Source of the DNA: an uncultured Bacteroidales bacterium
GTDB taxonomy: Bacteria; Bacteroidota; Bacteroidia; Bacteroidales; Tenuifilaceae
Direction: 5' to 3'
NCBI GenBank assembly: GCA_937926785.1
Contig: CALBBQ010000046.1
Span: 1 to 33,258, forward strand
Length of the DNA stretch: 33,258 bases
Position 1 is the first letter of the stretch; each line of letters begins with the position of its first letter. The notes beneath the pieces were generated by a model. The model ran no database searches. It was not told where the DNA came from and saw only the letters and a program-made list of their open reading frames with translations. Positions 1-8,489 of the stretch are shown here, piece by piece. The translations under genes and the position numbers were made by a program.

Positions 1-200
1 CAGCTCCCCGCTGGCCGTGGGTCTACTCTCAGGCTGACGTTTACTCTTTTCTATTTCCTGCTGCTTGTTTCCTATCTCTCGATCGGTACCATCGCGTCAA
101 AGAACTCATCTCCGCGGCCTTCTCCCCCCGTGGGAGCTCTCTCTATAAAACCAAGGCCTCTACCCCCCCTTCCGCACAACCTCGCCCTCTCTCTCGAAAG
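1..200 (-). other. rRNA operon 5' leader with boxA antiterminator site
   Basis: Read on the minus strand, the region downstream of the promoter at 207-238 is a purine-rich, GC-richer stretch with no reading frame. It contains GTTCTTTGACG at 95-105, which fits the boxA antitermination consensus found in bacterial rRNA leaders; Bacteroidota rrn leaders typically carry GTTCTTTGA at this place. No 16S sequence is inside the window, so the mature rRNA should begin beyond position 1. The rrn identity is inferred from promoter strength, boxA and lack of an ORF. A leader of another stable RNA is the alternative. Confidence 0.68.
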
Positions 201-206
201 CGGGTG

Positions 207-280
207 CAAAGATAGAACAGGTTTTTAAAATCTGCAAACAGTTAGCCCAAAAAAATGAAAAAATTTTTTTTCAAATCGTT
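207..280 (-). promoter_or_regulatory. strong rRNA-type promoter with AT-rich upstream region
   Basis: On the minus strand a -33 TTTG (235-238) is separated by exactly 20 nt from a -7 TATCTTTG (207-214), a perfect match to the Bacteroidota sigma-ABfr consensus. Transcription would start near position 200 and run off the left edge. Immediately upstream (about 245-280) lie runs of A and T resembling an UP element, as expected for an rRNA promoter. Confidence 0.8.
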
Positions 281-401
281 TTATTTATTGATTATCAATA
301 TAAATAATTTAATCTAGTCACTGTTATCCGACTAAAATGCATTTTTAAGATTTACTCCTTGTAAGTGTATGATAATCAATTGTTGTTGTTTTATTTTTAA
401 A

Positions 402-1238
402 AGTCACCCCCTATTAAATCTGCAACGTATATTGTAAACTTATTGGAGGTGAGCCAGTTCTTTTTAAATAATTTCGGTTGGTGCTTCTCAGTAATTCGAA
501 TACATCAAGCAAGCTTATCAGGTGTATTCGGATTAAAGAAGCCACCACGGAGAATGCCTTTTTTGTTTGAGCCATCTTCTGGATGACAGTCATCAACAGC
601 TGAGCGATGAGTGTGCACCAAACCTGAGTGCGGATAGCATTCTCCGTAGAAGTAGTGCAGCTGAAAGTTCTGCTTCACCTTTTTGAATGGAATCTCGATT
701 TCCCAGCGCTTCTTGTACAGAAAGGTGATTTCTTCGGCTGTACTTTCCATGCTATTGGATAGGAACTCATAGTAACGGTTCTTCTCATCCTGATAGCACA
801 CCTTTTTCAGCTGGAGCTTTGCCCTTCCCTTGGTTTGCCTTTTGCCATCCTCACCTTCAGGATAGTACTCCAGCTCAATGATTTCCTCTTTCAGAACCCT
901 GGCCTTGCCCTTGACCCCGCCCTGCTCCCGAAGGCTTTCAACCACCGTGTATACCGCATTCTTCTTTAGCCTGGTTACAAAGTACACCGACTTGCTGGTC
1001 CAAATTGCAAACTATAAGCATGTGCACCTTGAGCCCGCCTTTCTTTTTACCATCATACTTGAGGTTGCGGCCTACACCCTTGAGGATATCGCTGAATAGC
1101 CGAATCGTCGTTGAATCTATCAGCAGTACCTCCTTGAACGTAAGCCCCAGGGGTCGGCTGTCCGACTAATTTTATTTCCTTATTTTTGTCCATGTTGTGG
1201 TTTATTTCGCAAAAATAAACTTACAACACGGGGTGAAA
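402..1238 (-). mobile_element. degenerate IS4-family insertion sequence
   Basis: This is the remnant of an IS4-family element, about 0.84 kb where intact members are roughly 1.3-1.6 kb. It carries a broken transposase (see 414-1193). Possible terminal repeats share TCACCCC: 404-410 on the left and the complement of 1230-1236 on the right, followed by loosely similar bases. No target-site duplication is evident, so the exact ends are uncertain. The element lies between the rRNA promoter and the desaturase gene and cannot move by itself. Confidence 0.7.
414..1193 (-). pseudogene. IS4-family transposase, multiply broken
   Basis: Fragments of a DDE transposase are readable on the minus strand in different frames. 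The N-terminus starts at ATG 1193 (MDKNKEIKLVGQP). It then jumps, in another frame, to the first catalytic block (EVLLIDSTTIRLF, first D), losing most of the N-terminal domain. A second junction near 1008-1014 joins GLKVHMLI to FAIWTSKSVYFVTRLK, removing the block with the middle catalytic D. The IS4 signature Y-x2-R-x3-E-x6-K survives (YKKRWEIEIPFKKVK). A frameshift near 640-648 puts the C-terminal part (LLMTVIQKMAQTKKAF to the stop at 414) in another frame. Loss of catalytic D2 makes it inactive. The missing pieces are judged from memory of intact relatives. Confidence 0.85.
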
Positions 1239-1381
1239 CCCTGGGAGAGTAACCCCTTATTTATTTTTTAGTCGTTCAGTAGTGAATATTAAATATCGAT
1301 AAGCGTGTTTAACCACTTAACCTAACATCCCCCTCCCTAATGTGATTTCTTTATGTTATCCCTCTCCCATTTTTGAATAGC

Positions 1382-2356
1382 TCAACCTTTTAACTCGCTG
1401 AATGATATGAGCCGCTTACGATCCTCATCCCAAAGCCTTAACTTGAAAGAGTTCATAATCTCTTTAAAAGATAATGGCTTAATTTGGGAAAAAATTTCGT
1501 TTTCTTCGTGGCATTTCTGTAACTTATAGTTGGGTATCCGAGGGCTTAAGTGATGAATATGATGGTACCCGATATTTCCGCTAAACCACTGCAATACCCC
1601 TGGAAGTTTAAGAAATGAGCTTCCCTCTAAGGCCACCGATTGGTAATCCCACTCTCCCGAACGTTTCCACACAACCCTTTCAAACTGATGCTGCACATAA
1701 AAAAGCCAAATACCAGCAATTGAAGCGAAGTAAATAATGGGCAACTGAATCAAAATATACTCTCGCCAACCTATCCACCACATCAGAAGGATCATACTCC
1801 CAATAATTACAACATTAGACAGTTGCACATACAGATGTTGCTTAAAGTTCATATAGGATTTTGGGATTCTATGTTGTATGATGAAAAGCAAGATGGGTGC
1901 TAGCCCAAAGAGAAATATTGGATGCCTGAAAACATGGTACTTCAGCTTACCCCATTTTGAAAGATTAAGATACTCTTTAACGGTAAGGGTTTCGACATCA
2001 CCTATACCTCTTTTATCGAGGTTTCCCACGGTTGAATGATGAATAAAATGGTCGCGATGCCAGCGATGGTAAGGGGTAAACACTAGTAATCCTAGAGGTA
2101 TTCCCACAAGCCTATTTAACCGGTCGGTTCTAAAAAAGGATCCATGCCCACAATCGTGAAAGATTATAAATATACGAACAAGAAAACCTGCAGCCAGTAG
2201 CGATAGTGCCAGCGTTAGCCAATACGACACACTTAAGGAATAATACATTAACACCCAGAGCAGGATATAGGGTAATAGTGAACTCATGACCTGCCACCAG
2301 CTCGTTGCATGGTCAGGGTAGTTATACTTTGACACAACTTCAACCCACTTCTGCAT
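1382..2356 (-). CDS. membrane fatty acid desaturase
   Basis: This 324-residue integral membrane protein introduces a double bond into fatty acyl chains using a di-iron centre, O2 and an electron donor. All three histidine boxes are present: HDCGH at 67-71, HRDHFIHH at 100-107 and HHIHH at 265-269, plus the conserved H in VQHQFE (221-226). Hydrophobic segments lie at about 27-65, 148-162, 182-195 and 200-222, the usual topology with the boxes on the cytoplasmic side. Length and boxes fit the acyl-lipid (DesA-like) desaturase family; regiospecificity cannot be read. It is a single gene with its own promoter, unrelated to the IS relic downstream. Confidence 0.88.
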   Translation of the reverse strand: MQKWVEVVSKYNYPDHATSWWQVMSSLLPYILLWVLMYYSLSVSYWLTLALSLLAAGFLVRIFIIFHDCGHGSFFRTDRLNRLVGIPLGLLVFTPYHRWHRDHFIHHSTVGNLDKRGIGDVETLTVKEYLNLSKWGKLKYHVFRHPIFLFGLAPILLFIIQHRIPKSYMNFKQHLYVQLSNVVIIGSMILLMWWIGWREYILIQLPIIYFASIAGIWLFYVQHQFERVVWKRSGEWDYQSVALEGSSFLKLPGVLQWFSGNIGYHHIHHLSPRIPNYKLQKCHEENEIFSQIKPLSFKEIMNSFKLRLWDEDRKRLISFSELKG

Positions 2357-2382
2357 GGCTTAAACCGATTTGTTTAGTTACC

Positions 2383-2413
2383 TAAATTTAGTAGATTTTT
2401 GAAGAAATTCAAA
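2383..2413 (-). promoter_or_regulatory. promoter of the desaturase gene
   Basis: On the minus strand TTTG (2410-2413), a 19-nt spacer and TAAATTTA (2383-2390) fit the Bacteroidota -33/-7 pattern, with one deviation at the last base of the -7 box. The predicted start lies about 20 nt before the ATG at 2356. Confidence 0.5.
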
Positions 2414-2501
2414 ATTCAATTTTATCATTCTTGCTGAGCGTAACCCTACGCTACTATGGCAAACAAGTTCATTGGTAACATGCCTTCGTTAGAAATCGGA
2501 T

Positions 2502-2528
2502 AAAAAGAGAAGGGGCGTTAAGCCCCTT
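2502..2528 (-). terminator. terminator downstream of pepD
   Basis: On the minus strand a 7-bp stem (AAGGGGC/GCCCCTT, arms at 2510-2516 and 2522-2528, 5-nt loop) is followed by CTCTTTTTA. It sits about 20 nt beyond the pepD stop codon. Confidence 0.7.
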
Positions 2529-2548
2529 AAGAAATATTTGAAAACTGC

Positions 2549-4009
2549 CTATTTCTCTGGGATATTTTTTAAAGTCTCAACCAAAAAGTCCCAGAATTTT
2601 TGAACAGTAGCAACATTAACCTTTTCGTCAGGAGAATGAGGGAAACGAATGGTTGGGCCGAACGAAATCATATCCCAGTTAGGATATACACCTCCAAGCA
2701 ACCCGCATTCGAGACCAGCATGAATTGCCTTGACTTCTGGTGTTTTACCATACATTTTATGGTAAACATCCTGCATTACCTTCAAGATAGGAGAGTTAGG
2801 ATTGGGCTTCCAACCCGGATAGCCCCCGGTAAATGAAACCTCAGCGCCAGCCAGCTCGAAGATTGCGGCCATTTTTTGGGCAAGAGCATCCTTTGACGAT
2901 TCTACGGAGCTTCGCATCAGGCATTGACCTTTTACTTTATTACCTTCAGTAAAAACACGGGCAAGGTTATTTGAGGTTTCAACCAAGCCGGGAACGGCAT
3001 CGCTCATCCGAATAACACCGTTGGGACATCCAAAGAAAGCCCTAATGACTCTGGCTTGAGTATCAGTATCGATAATAGAGGCAGGCTGCTGTGTTTTCTC
3101 ACATGAAAAAGAGAGGGTTGGTTCGGTCAAAGCGAATTCATCCTTGTAGATGGATTCGAACTTTCTCACAAAATTCTCAAATTCGGCAGCTTTATTGACA
3201 GGCACCACAACAGTAGCAAAAGCTTCCCGGGGTATAGCATTGCGTAAGCTACCCCCATCAAACGATGCAATCCTAAGCCCAAATTCCTTTTCAGCATTGT
3301 AAAGGAATCTGAATAGAAGTTTTATTGAGTTACCTCTTCCCAGGATTATATCCATTCCTGAATGTCCTCCCTTCAGACCGGTTAGTGCTAGGCGGTATGC
3401 TGCATAACCTGCGGGTACCTGTTCAATTTTAGCTGCGAACTCTATGTTTGCATCTAAGCCTCCGGCGCAACCCACATACAGCTCCCCCTCGTCCTCAGAG
3501 TCCAGGTTAATTAGAATATCACCTTTAAGAAGACCCGGCTTAAGGCCAAAAGCTCCTGTCATACCTGTTTCTTCATCTACTGTAAAAAGTGCCTCAATAG
3601 GGCCATGTTGCAAATCGGTGGCTTCCAACACAGCCATGGCTGCAGCCACTCCAATACCATTATCGGCACCCAGTGTTGTTCCATTGGCGGTTACCCATTC
3701 ACCATCTACATATGCCTCAATGGGGTCCTTTTCAAAATCATGAACTTTGTCGCTATTCTTTTGTGGAACCATATCGAGGTGACCCTGTAGTATTACTCCC
3801 TTTCGGTTTTCCATGCCGGGAGTGGCAGGTTTACGGATAATGACGTTCCCTACCTCGTCGACTATGGTTTCCAGTCCTAAACTTTTACCAAAATTCACCA
3901 CAAAATCAATTACTGATTTTTCCTTCTTTGAAGGACGAGGAATTTGGGTTAAACTGTAAAAGTGCTTCCAAACGCGTTGTGGTTCGAGTTTGTAAATTTC
4001 CCTATTCAT
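2549..4009 (-). CDS. pepD: aminoacyl-histidine dipeptidase (PepD, M20 family)
   Basis: This is a cytosolic zinc dipeptidase of 486 residues that hydrolyses Xaa-His and other dipeptides, typical length for PepD. Metal-ligand motifs are in the order of M20 enzymes: GHLDMV with H77 and D79, GADNG with bridging D116, DEETG with the catalytic Glu near 146 and its metal-binding neighbour E147, NLDSEDE with D170, and a C-terminal RFPHSPDE with H458. A dimerisation lid domain separates the N- and C-terminal catalytic halves, as usual. There is no signal peptide. It is monocistronic, divergent from the biotin ligase gene, with its own promoter and terminator. Confidence 0.93.
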   Translation of the reverse strand: MNREIYKLEPQRVWKHFYSLTQIPRPSKKEKSVIDFVVNFGKSLGLETIVDEVGNVIIRKPATPGMENRKGVILQGHLDMVPQKNSDKVHDFEKDPIEAYVDGEWVTANGTTLGADNGIGVAAAMAVLEATDLQHGPIEALFTVDEETGMTGAFGLKPGLLKGDILINLDSEDEGELYVGCAGGLDANIEFAAKIEQVPAGYAAYRLALTGLKGGHSGMDIILGRGNSIKLLFRFLYNAEKEFGLRIASFDGGSLRNAIPREAFATVVVPVNKAAEFENFVRKFESIYKDEFALTEPTLSFSCEKTQQPASIIDTDTQARVIRAFFGCPNGVIRMSDAVPGLVETSNNLARVFTEGNKVKGQCLMRSSVESSKDALAQKMAAIFELAGAEVSFTGGYPGWKPNPNSPILKVMQDVYHKMYGKTPEVKAIHAGLECGLLGGVYPNWDMISFGPTIRFPHSPDEKVNVATVQKFWDFLVETLKNIPEK

Positions 4010-4051
4010 TGCTGTTGGTTTTTAAGTTTAATGATAACAGTTGAAAGTGCA

Positions 4052-4083
4052 TAAAGATACCATAATTATTTGTCACGCCCAAA
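4052..4083 (-). promoter_or_regulatory. promoter of pepD
   Basis: On the minus strand TTTG (4080-4083), 20 nt, then TATCTTTA (4052-4059) gives one mismatch to the consensus -7 box at the correct spacing. It overlaps the region in which the divergent biotin ligase transcript must start. Confidence 0.6.
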
Positions 4084-4174
4084 AAGGTGTAGTGTTTTAA
4101 AACATTTTAATAGCGATGCTTGTGTGAAACATATCGCAATATACGAACGTAAGATTAGCGATAATAAGAGCGCA

Positions 4175-4915
4175 ATGATTCATTTTAACAACCAATGGTT
4201 CAGGGAATTAACCTCCACCAACGACAAATGCATGGAGATGGCCTCGCAGGGAGCTGATGAGGGGTTGGTAATTGCAGCTGAGTTTCAGACGTTGGGTAGA
4301 GGTCAACGAGGAAATAAATGGGACAGCGAAAGGGGATTAAATCTAACATTCAGCATCTTGGTGCGACCAACCTTTCTGGCTGTTGCCGATCAGTTTTACC
4401 TCTCAAAAATTACCTCAGTCGCCATTTGCGATTGGCTCACAGCCTACTTATCCCCTGAACTGGTAAAAATCAAGTGGCCTAATGACATATATATAGGTAA
4501 CCGTAAAGTTGCCGGAATACTCATTGAGAACAGCTTTAGCGGGCGGAATATGGAAGTCTCTGTGGTAGGTATAGGTATCAACCTAAACCAGAAAAATTTT
4601 TCCGACGAAATTCCTAACCCAACCTCTTTGATTCTGGAAACGGGAAAAGAAATGCCCCCTAAAAATGCACTAGGAGAGCTTCTCTATTGCTTCAAATCGA
4701 GATACGAAGCGCTTAAGGCTAATGAAAGGGAAAAAATTGATACCGATTATCTCAACCTAATATACCGTAAGGACATTTTATGTAAGTACTACTCGGAAGG
4801 GGTAGAATTTGATGCAAAAATCACCGATGTTTTGCCAACCGGCGAACTAATTCTGCAAACGCCCGAGGGAGTATTTAAGAAATTTGCATTTAAGGAAGTT
4901 ACTTTTATATTATAG
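4175..4915 (+). CDS. birA: biotin--[acetyl-CoA-carboxylase] ligase, monofunctional
   Basis: This enzyme attaches biotin to biotin carboxyl carrier protein through biotinyl-AMP. From ATG 4175 it is 246 residues. The frame is open back to a TTG at 4070, but the family homology begins at about residue 8 of the short form (FRELTSTNDKCME), so the ATG is preferred. Seen motifs: GRGQRGNKWD (41-50), the biotin/ATP loop, and KWPNDIYIGNRKVAGILIE (100-118), the catalytic lysine region. There is a small SH3-like C-terminal domain at about 195-246. The N-terminal HTH of E. coli BirA is absent, so it should not act as a repressor. It ends 2 nt from the convergent SRPBCC gene. Confidence 0.92.
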   Translation: MIHFNNQWFRELTSTNDKCMEMASQGADEGLVIAAEFQTLGRGQRGNKWDSERGLNLTFSILVRPTFLAVADQFYLSKITSVAICDWLTAYLSPELVKIKWPNDIYIGNRKVAGILIENSFSGRNMEVSVVGIGINLNQKNFSDEIPNPTSLILETGKEMPPKNALGELLYCFKSRYEALKANEREKIDTDYLNLIYRKDILCKYYSEGVEFDAKITDVLPTGELILQTPEGVFKKFAFKEVTFIL

Positions 4916-4917
4916 TT

Positions 4918-5325
4918 CTATATTGAATTAAACGCCGCTGCAATACTCTCGGCAAGGGTGTTAACGCCTTCCTCTAACTTCCTTCCTAACATCATCTTCA
5001 TCATCATGTTGAGCTCAACCTTTACAGTAACTTTCATCCTCGTATCGTACGGGGCAACCTCCTTGAGCTGAATCCACATATAAAACTGCATTGGAGTTTT
5101 CTCGTCACCCGTAAACTTAATGGTTTTATAGGGTTCTCTTTCAATAATGCTAATGCCAAAAGGCCCCATTCCCTGGAACTTAAAACTGCAGCTATCCTCC
5201 TCGGCCTTCCATTCATCTAACTTTTCCTTTGCAATCGGGGTAAAGTTTCTAAAATCCGATAGCACCCTAAAAATATCTTCGGCTCGTTTCTGTATTGCTA
5301 CTATTTTACTCTCGTAGGTTGTCAT
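4918..5325 (-). CDS. SRPBCC-fold protein (START-like)
   Basis: This is a 135-residue cytoplasmic protein without signal or membrane segment. The pattern of an N-terminal strand (ESKIVAIQKRAEDIFRVLSD), two short helices, a run of alternating strands and a long C-terminal helix (MMLGRKLEEGVNTLAESIAAAF) fits the SRPBCC/START-like superfamily of hydrophobic-ligand binding proteins. The ligand is unknown. It is convergent with birA (stops 2 nt apart) and divergent from lplA. A possible -7 box TATTTTTG is at 5348-5355. Function is unassigned. Confidence 0.75.
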   Translation of the reverse strand: MTTYESKIVAIQKRAEDIFRVLSDFRNFTPIAKEKLDEWKAEEDSCSFKFQGMGPFGISIIEREPYKTIKFTGDEKTPMQFYMWIQLKEVAPYDTRMKVTVKVELNMMMKMMLGRKLEEGVNTLAESIAAAFNSI

Positions 5326-5414
5326 GGCAAATCAAATTACTAAGCTGCAAAAATACTATAATTGGATCAATTCGACTAAGTGAACCTAATTGCATAGAAA
5401 TTCGTTTGTAAGGT

Positions 5415-6383
5415 ATGAAGCTGTTGATTCAAGAATCAGTTGATCCATACTTTAACATCGCCACGGAAGAGCATCTACTTAAGAGTAGCGATGAAGATGT
5501 AACTATGCTGTACCGAAACTCCCCTTCTGTTATTGTGGGCAAGCATCAAAACACAATGGCTGAAATTAACCATGCCTTTATTTCCAAAAACAGGATTCCG
5601 GTAATTCGCCGTTTATCCGGAGGGGGCGCTGTTTACCACGACCTCGGGAACATCAACTTTTGCTTCATACAAAACAGTTCAGAGGGAAAGCAGGTAGATT
5701 TTAAACGGTTTACCCGACCAATCATTAAATTTCTCATACATAATGGTTTGCAGGCTGCTTTGGGTGAGAAAAATGAGATCAGGGTTGGGCCATTCAAAAT
5801 ATCGGGCAATGCTGAGCATGTTTATAAAAGTAGGGTTCTTCACCATGGTACACTGCTCTTCAGAACAAACCTCAACAATTTAAACCTTGCCATCAAATCG
5901 AACGAAAAAAACTATATAGACAGAGCAATCCGATCGAACCGAAGCGTTACGGAGAACATTTCTACCCTAATGGGTAGCAACCTGAGCACTGAAAATTTTC
6001 TGAAAAAGCTCTCCGAATTCCTTTCTGCAGAGCTAAATGCATTTGTAACCGATAGGCTTCAAAAGGATGATATGGTGGAAATAAAGAAACTAATCAATGA
6101 GAAGTATTCTAAATGGGATTGGAACTATGGCTATAATGCCAGCTACACTATAGAATCAAAGATCAGAGACTTTCAAATTAGTCTTAAGGTTGTTGGGGGA
6201 ATCATCGCCGCGGTTGATGTAATTGGCGGTTCACAGACTGAATCACTTAAGAATATCTTTTCATCAGGATTACTTGGTCTGAAACACGACTACATCACTC
6301 TTGAGCAAAGCCTGCAAGAAAAATCTGAATTATTAGTAAAATCGAGTATAAAAGCCCAGGAACTGCTTGACATCTTATTTTAA
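5415..6383 (+). CDS. lplA: lipoate--protein ligase
   Basis: This 322-residue enzyme activates lipoate with ATP and transfers it to the lysine of E2 or GcvH lipoyl domains. Hallmarks are RRLSGGGAVYHD (65-76), the lipoate-binding loop, KISGNAEH (128-135) with the catalytic lysine, and HGTLLF (144-149). A C-terminal accessory domain (about 240-322) is present, as in full-length LplA, so the protein should catalyse both half-reactions. It is monocistronic, convergent with the secreted hypothetical whose stop is 5 nt away. Together with birA 0.5 kb upstream it forms a small cofactor-attachment neighbourhood, though the two are not co-transcribed directly. Confidence 0.92.
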   Translation: MKLLIQESVDPYFNIATEEHLLKSSDEDVTMLYRNSPSVIVGKHQNTMAEINHAFISKNRIPVIRRLSGGGAVYHDLGNINFCFIQNSSEGKQVDFKRFTRPIIKFLIHNGLQAALGEKNEIRVGPFKISGNAEHVYKSRVLHHGTLLFRTNLNNLNLAIKSNEKNYIDRAIRSNRSVTENISTLMGSNLSTENFLKKLSEFLSAELNAFVTDRLQKDDMVEIKKLINEKYSKWDWNYGYNASYTIESKIRDFQISLKVVGGIIAAVDVIGGSQTESLKNIFSSGLLGLKHDYITLEQSLQEKSELLVKSSIKAQELLDILF

Positions 6384-6388
6384 TACAC

Positions 6389-6931
6389 CTACTGGCCCTG
6401 CCCCTCTTTTGGGGGTTCAATTCCATAGGCAATGCCCTCGTAGTAGTGGGTAGGAACCTCTTTATAACCTCCTCGACTTTCGCTTTTAGTAATGAGCACA
6501 TACATAGCCCCCATGGCGGCAGCCCTTCGCTGCAATCGAATACGTGCATTCTTTTCAGCTGCCTTGGCAGTCTTACTGCTTGTCCCCGATTTTGCTTCAA
6601 TTTTTCCGTAAACGTATAGCCCATCCACATCGGCCGGATTTTCAGTTACAACTACAGCCTGAAAGTTTTTCTCATCGACCATTTGAAAGGCCAGGCTATT
6701 AAACTGCTCAACCCTGCCATTGGCATACTTAATCTTATGTATCTGTTTACGAGAGAACTCTTCGGGGGCTTGAGCACCTTTCTTAAGTATGGTAACCTTG
6801 CTGGAACTTACGCTCTGAACTTTACAAATTATTTTCCGGTTACTTACTAAAATTAGGGTATCCATAGCGGCTTGCGCAATGGACAACGAGGGAAGTAAAG
6901 AAAGAAGCAACAAAACAGCTATGCGTAACAT
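6389..6931 (-). CDS. secreted protein of unknown function with RcsF-like motif
   Basis: This is a 180-residue protein with a clear Sec signal peptide (hydrophobic 3-17, cleavage near SIAQA). The segment at about 24-75 resembles the short beta-rich repeats seen in Bacteroidota periplasmic proteins (DTLILVSNRKIICKVQSV...IHKIKYANGRV). The second half (A-x2-NA-x-I-x-LQRRAAAMGAMYVLI) resembles the helix-strand unit of RcsF/YbjQ-like envelope proteins, in which small residues precede a 'GA-x-x-V' strand. This resemblance is weak, and no function is claimed. A -7 box TAACTTTG lies upstream at 6960-6967 (minus strand). The gene stands alone. Confidence 0.7.
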   Translation of the reverse strand: MLRIAVLLLLSLLPSLSIAQAAMDTLILVSNRKIICKVQSVSSSKVTILKKGAQAPEEFSRKQIHKIKYANGRVEQFNSLAFQMVDEKNFQAVVVTENPADVDGLYVYGKIEAKSGTSSKTAKAAEKNARIRLQRRAAAMGAMYVLITKSESRGGYKEVPTHYYEGIAYGIEPPKEGQGQ

Positions 6932-6959
6932 AGGATAACTAAGTTGGAAATAACAATGG

Positions 6960-6967
6960 CAAAGTTA
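6960..6967 (-). promoter_or_regulatory. -7 box upstream of the secreted hypothetical
   Basis: TAACTTTG on the minus strand matches TAnnTTTG, about 29 nt before the ATG at 6931. No good -33 TTTG is seen at 19-20 nt, so this is a tentative call. Confidence 0.4.
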
Positions 6968-7067
6968 ATGCCATTTTACCAGAAAACCATAAGTTCCTGT
7001 TTATTTTCACTTTGACTCCTTACCGGCATCAAGGTTAAAGGGATCTATTAAAATATTTTGATGCTGG

Positions 7068-7403
7068 TTATTTGCCTCGGGCAGCAAAGAGTATTGCAAC
7101 CGATAAGGTTAAGATTTCCACCAATAGATTTGTTGACCAAACAGGAGGCCAGGGTATTACAATTCTGTACACCAAAACCAGGGCTATCACCAATGCCGAC
7201 AGTACCGTGAGGCTCTGTTTTGAAAGAAACCCGCCCACAACCAGCAAAATGGCAAACACTACTAACGAAAGCGAAATGTAAAACTCCAACGTTGCCATAC
7301 TGGACGCATTGATTTGCTGAATGTTAGATATTAGTATGAAAGCTGAGAAGCTTAAACGTAGCAGCCAGCCGGCAGCAGGTTCTAAAAATTTAATTGGTTT
7401 CAT
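7068..7403 (-). CDS. small four-helix membrane protein, unknown function
   Basis: This 111-residue protein is almost entirely hydrophobic. Membrane segments lie at about 12-30, 40-60, 67-85 and 91-108, with the N-terminal MKPIKFLEP probably cytoplasmic. The overall shape (four helices, about 110-120 residues) recalls DoxX-like small membrane proteins, but no diagnostic motif is visible, so it is left as hypothetical. It is flanked by intergenic stretches of about 136 and 160 nt and appears monocistronic, divergent from plsC. Confidence 0.65.
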   Translation of the reverse strand: MKPIKFLEPAAGWLLRLSFSAFILISNIQQINASSMATLEFYISLSLVVFAILLVVGGFLSKQSLTVLSALVIALVLVYRIVIPWPPVWSTNLLVEILTLSVAILFAARGK

Positions 7404-7565
7404 TTCATTCTGATTTATGGTTAACTATAAGCATCAACTCACATGGTATTGCTTCGTTCTGCCTGGTAACCGAAACAATGTTTTCAAGGTAAATATACAA
7501 CTCTTACACTAAATCACAGATAAATGTTAATAAATTGCTCGCCACACTTAACAGGTATATCCGTT

Positions 7566-7597
7566 TTTGATATCTATGATATTTCAAACTAACTTTG
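7566..7597 (+). promoter_or_regulatory. promoter of plsC; fixes the start codon
   Basis: TTTG (7566-7569), 20 nt, TAACTTTG (7590-7597) is a perfect Bacteroidota promoter. Transcription would begin near 7604. An open frame beginning at TTG 7567 overlaps the promoter and therefore cannot be the translated start. Confidence 0.75.
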
Positions 7598-7620
7598 CAA
7601 AACATTTAGCCAATAATGAA

Positions 7621-8379
7621 ATGAAAAGTTTGTCAACCATATCAAAATACGTCATTTCAACATTGCTTTGGATATTCGTTGCCATTACCGCAATCCTTTT
7701 CTTTATAGGAGACCTTGTGGTGTGGTTTTCCACATTTTGGTGGGATAGGAGGCTGAAAGCCGTTCACCTTTATTCGTCATACTGGGCAATGTTCTACATA
7801 TGGATAAATCCTGGTTGGAAGATTAAAACCGAAGGATTTGAAATGATTGACAAGAAAATGACCTATGTTATTGTATCGAACCACCAAAGCGCTTTTGATA
7901 TACTACTGCTTTACAGGTTGTTTACCTACTTCAAATGGGTGGCAAAAAAAGAGTTGGCCAAAGTTCCCGTGATCGGTTGGAACCTAATCTTAAACCGTTG
8001 CATACTTTTGGACAGAGGCAGCCAGGCTAGTGCTAAGAAGATGATAGCCAGCGGGCTGAAGAACTTGCATACAGGAAATTCCCTTTTGATTTTTCCTGAG
8101 GGCACCCGGTCAAAGGATGGACAGGTAAAACGGTTTAAGGAGGGTGCCTTTTTACTTGCCCAACAGGCAAAAGTGCCCATACTACCTGTAGTTATAGAAG
8201 GTTCAAAAGACATATTCCCCTCACCTGGCGTCATAAATCTCAGACAACGGCTTCAGATAAGAGTGCTAAAGCCTATACCGGTTGATGAGATACTGAGATT
8301 TTCCTTAGCCGATTTGACAAACCAGGTTAACTCCCTTATTACCGAGGAACACCGAAAAATGGCACCAAACAAGTACTGA
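7621..8379 (+). CDS. plsC: 1-acyl-sn-glycerol-3-phosphate acyltransferase
   Basis: This enzyme acylates lysophosphatidic acid to phosphatidic acid in phospholipid synthesis. From ATG 7621 it has 252 residues, typical of the family. The N-terminus carries a long hydrophobic anchor (about 9-33). The HX4D catalytic motif is NHQSAFD (H88, D93) and the phosphate-binding motif is FPEGTRS (158-164), followed by the conserved FKEGAF and the VPILPV strand. The ATG at 7621 is chosen because the promoter at 7566-7597 excludes upstream starts. It is monocistronic, upstream of rplU, which has its own promoter. Confidence 0.9.
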   Translation: MKSLSTISKYVISTLLWIFVAITAILFFIGDLVVWFSTFWWDRRLKAVHLYSSYWAMFYIWINPGWKIKTEGFEMIDKKMTYVIVSNHQSAFDILLLYRLFTYFKWVAKKELAKVPVIGWNLILNRCILLDRGSQASAKKMIASGLKNLHTGNSLLIFPEGTRSKDGQVKRFKEGAFLLAQQAKVPILPVVIEGSKDIFPSPGVINLRQRLQIRVLKPIPVDEILRFSLADLTNQVNSLITEEHRKMAPNKY

Positions 8380-8419
8380 AGTGAGCAATCAATTTTTTGA
8401 AAAAGTTTTTATAAGATTC

Positions 8420-8450
8420 TTTGCCATTTAATTTATCTTTTATACCTTTG
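8420..8450 (+). promoter_or_regulatory. promoter of rplU-rpmA; fixes the rplU start
   Basis: TTTG (8420-8423), 19 nt, TACCTTTG (8443-8450) matches the consensus exactly. The predicted start near 8457 lies downstream of an in-frame TTG at 8421, so translation must begin at the ATG at 8490. Confidence 0.78.
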
Positions 8451-8489
8451 CAAGCCCAAAATATTGTTAAACAACTCATACTAAATACA

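Noticed and set aside
878..1099. Plus-strand 73-codon frame within the IS relic
   Set aside because: It is the complement of recognisable transposase fragments (IDSTTI and WTSK blocks) on the minus strand and has no promoter or family.
1230..1260. GGGGT...ACCCC hairpins near 1230-1255 as a desaturase terminator
   Set aside because: They are over 120 nt from the stop, have no T-run and coincide with the presumed IS end.
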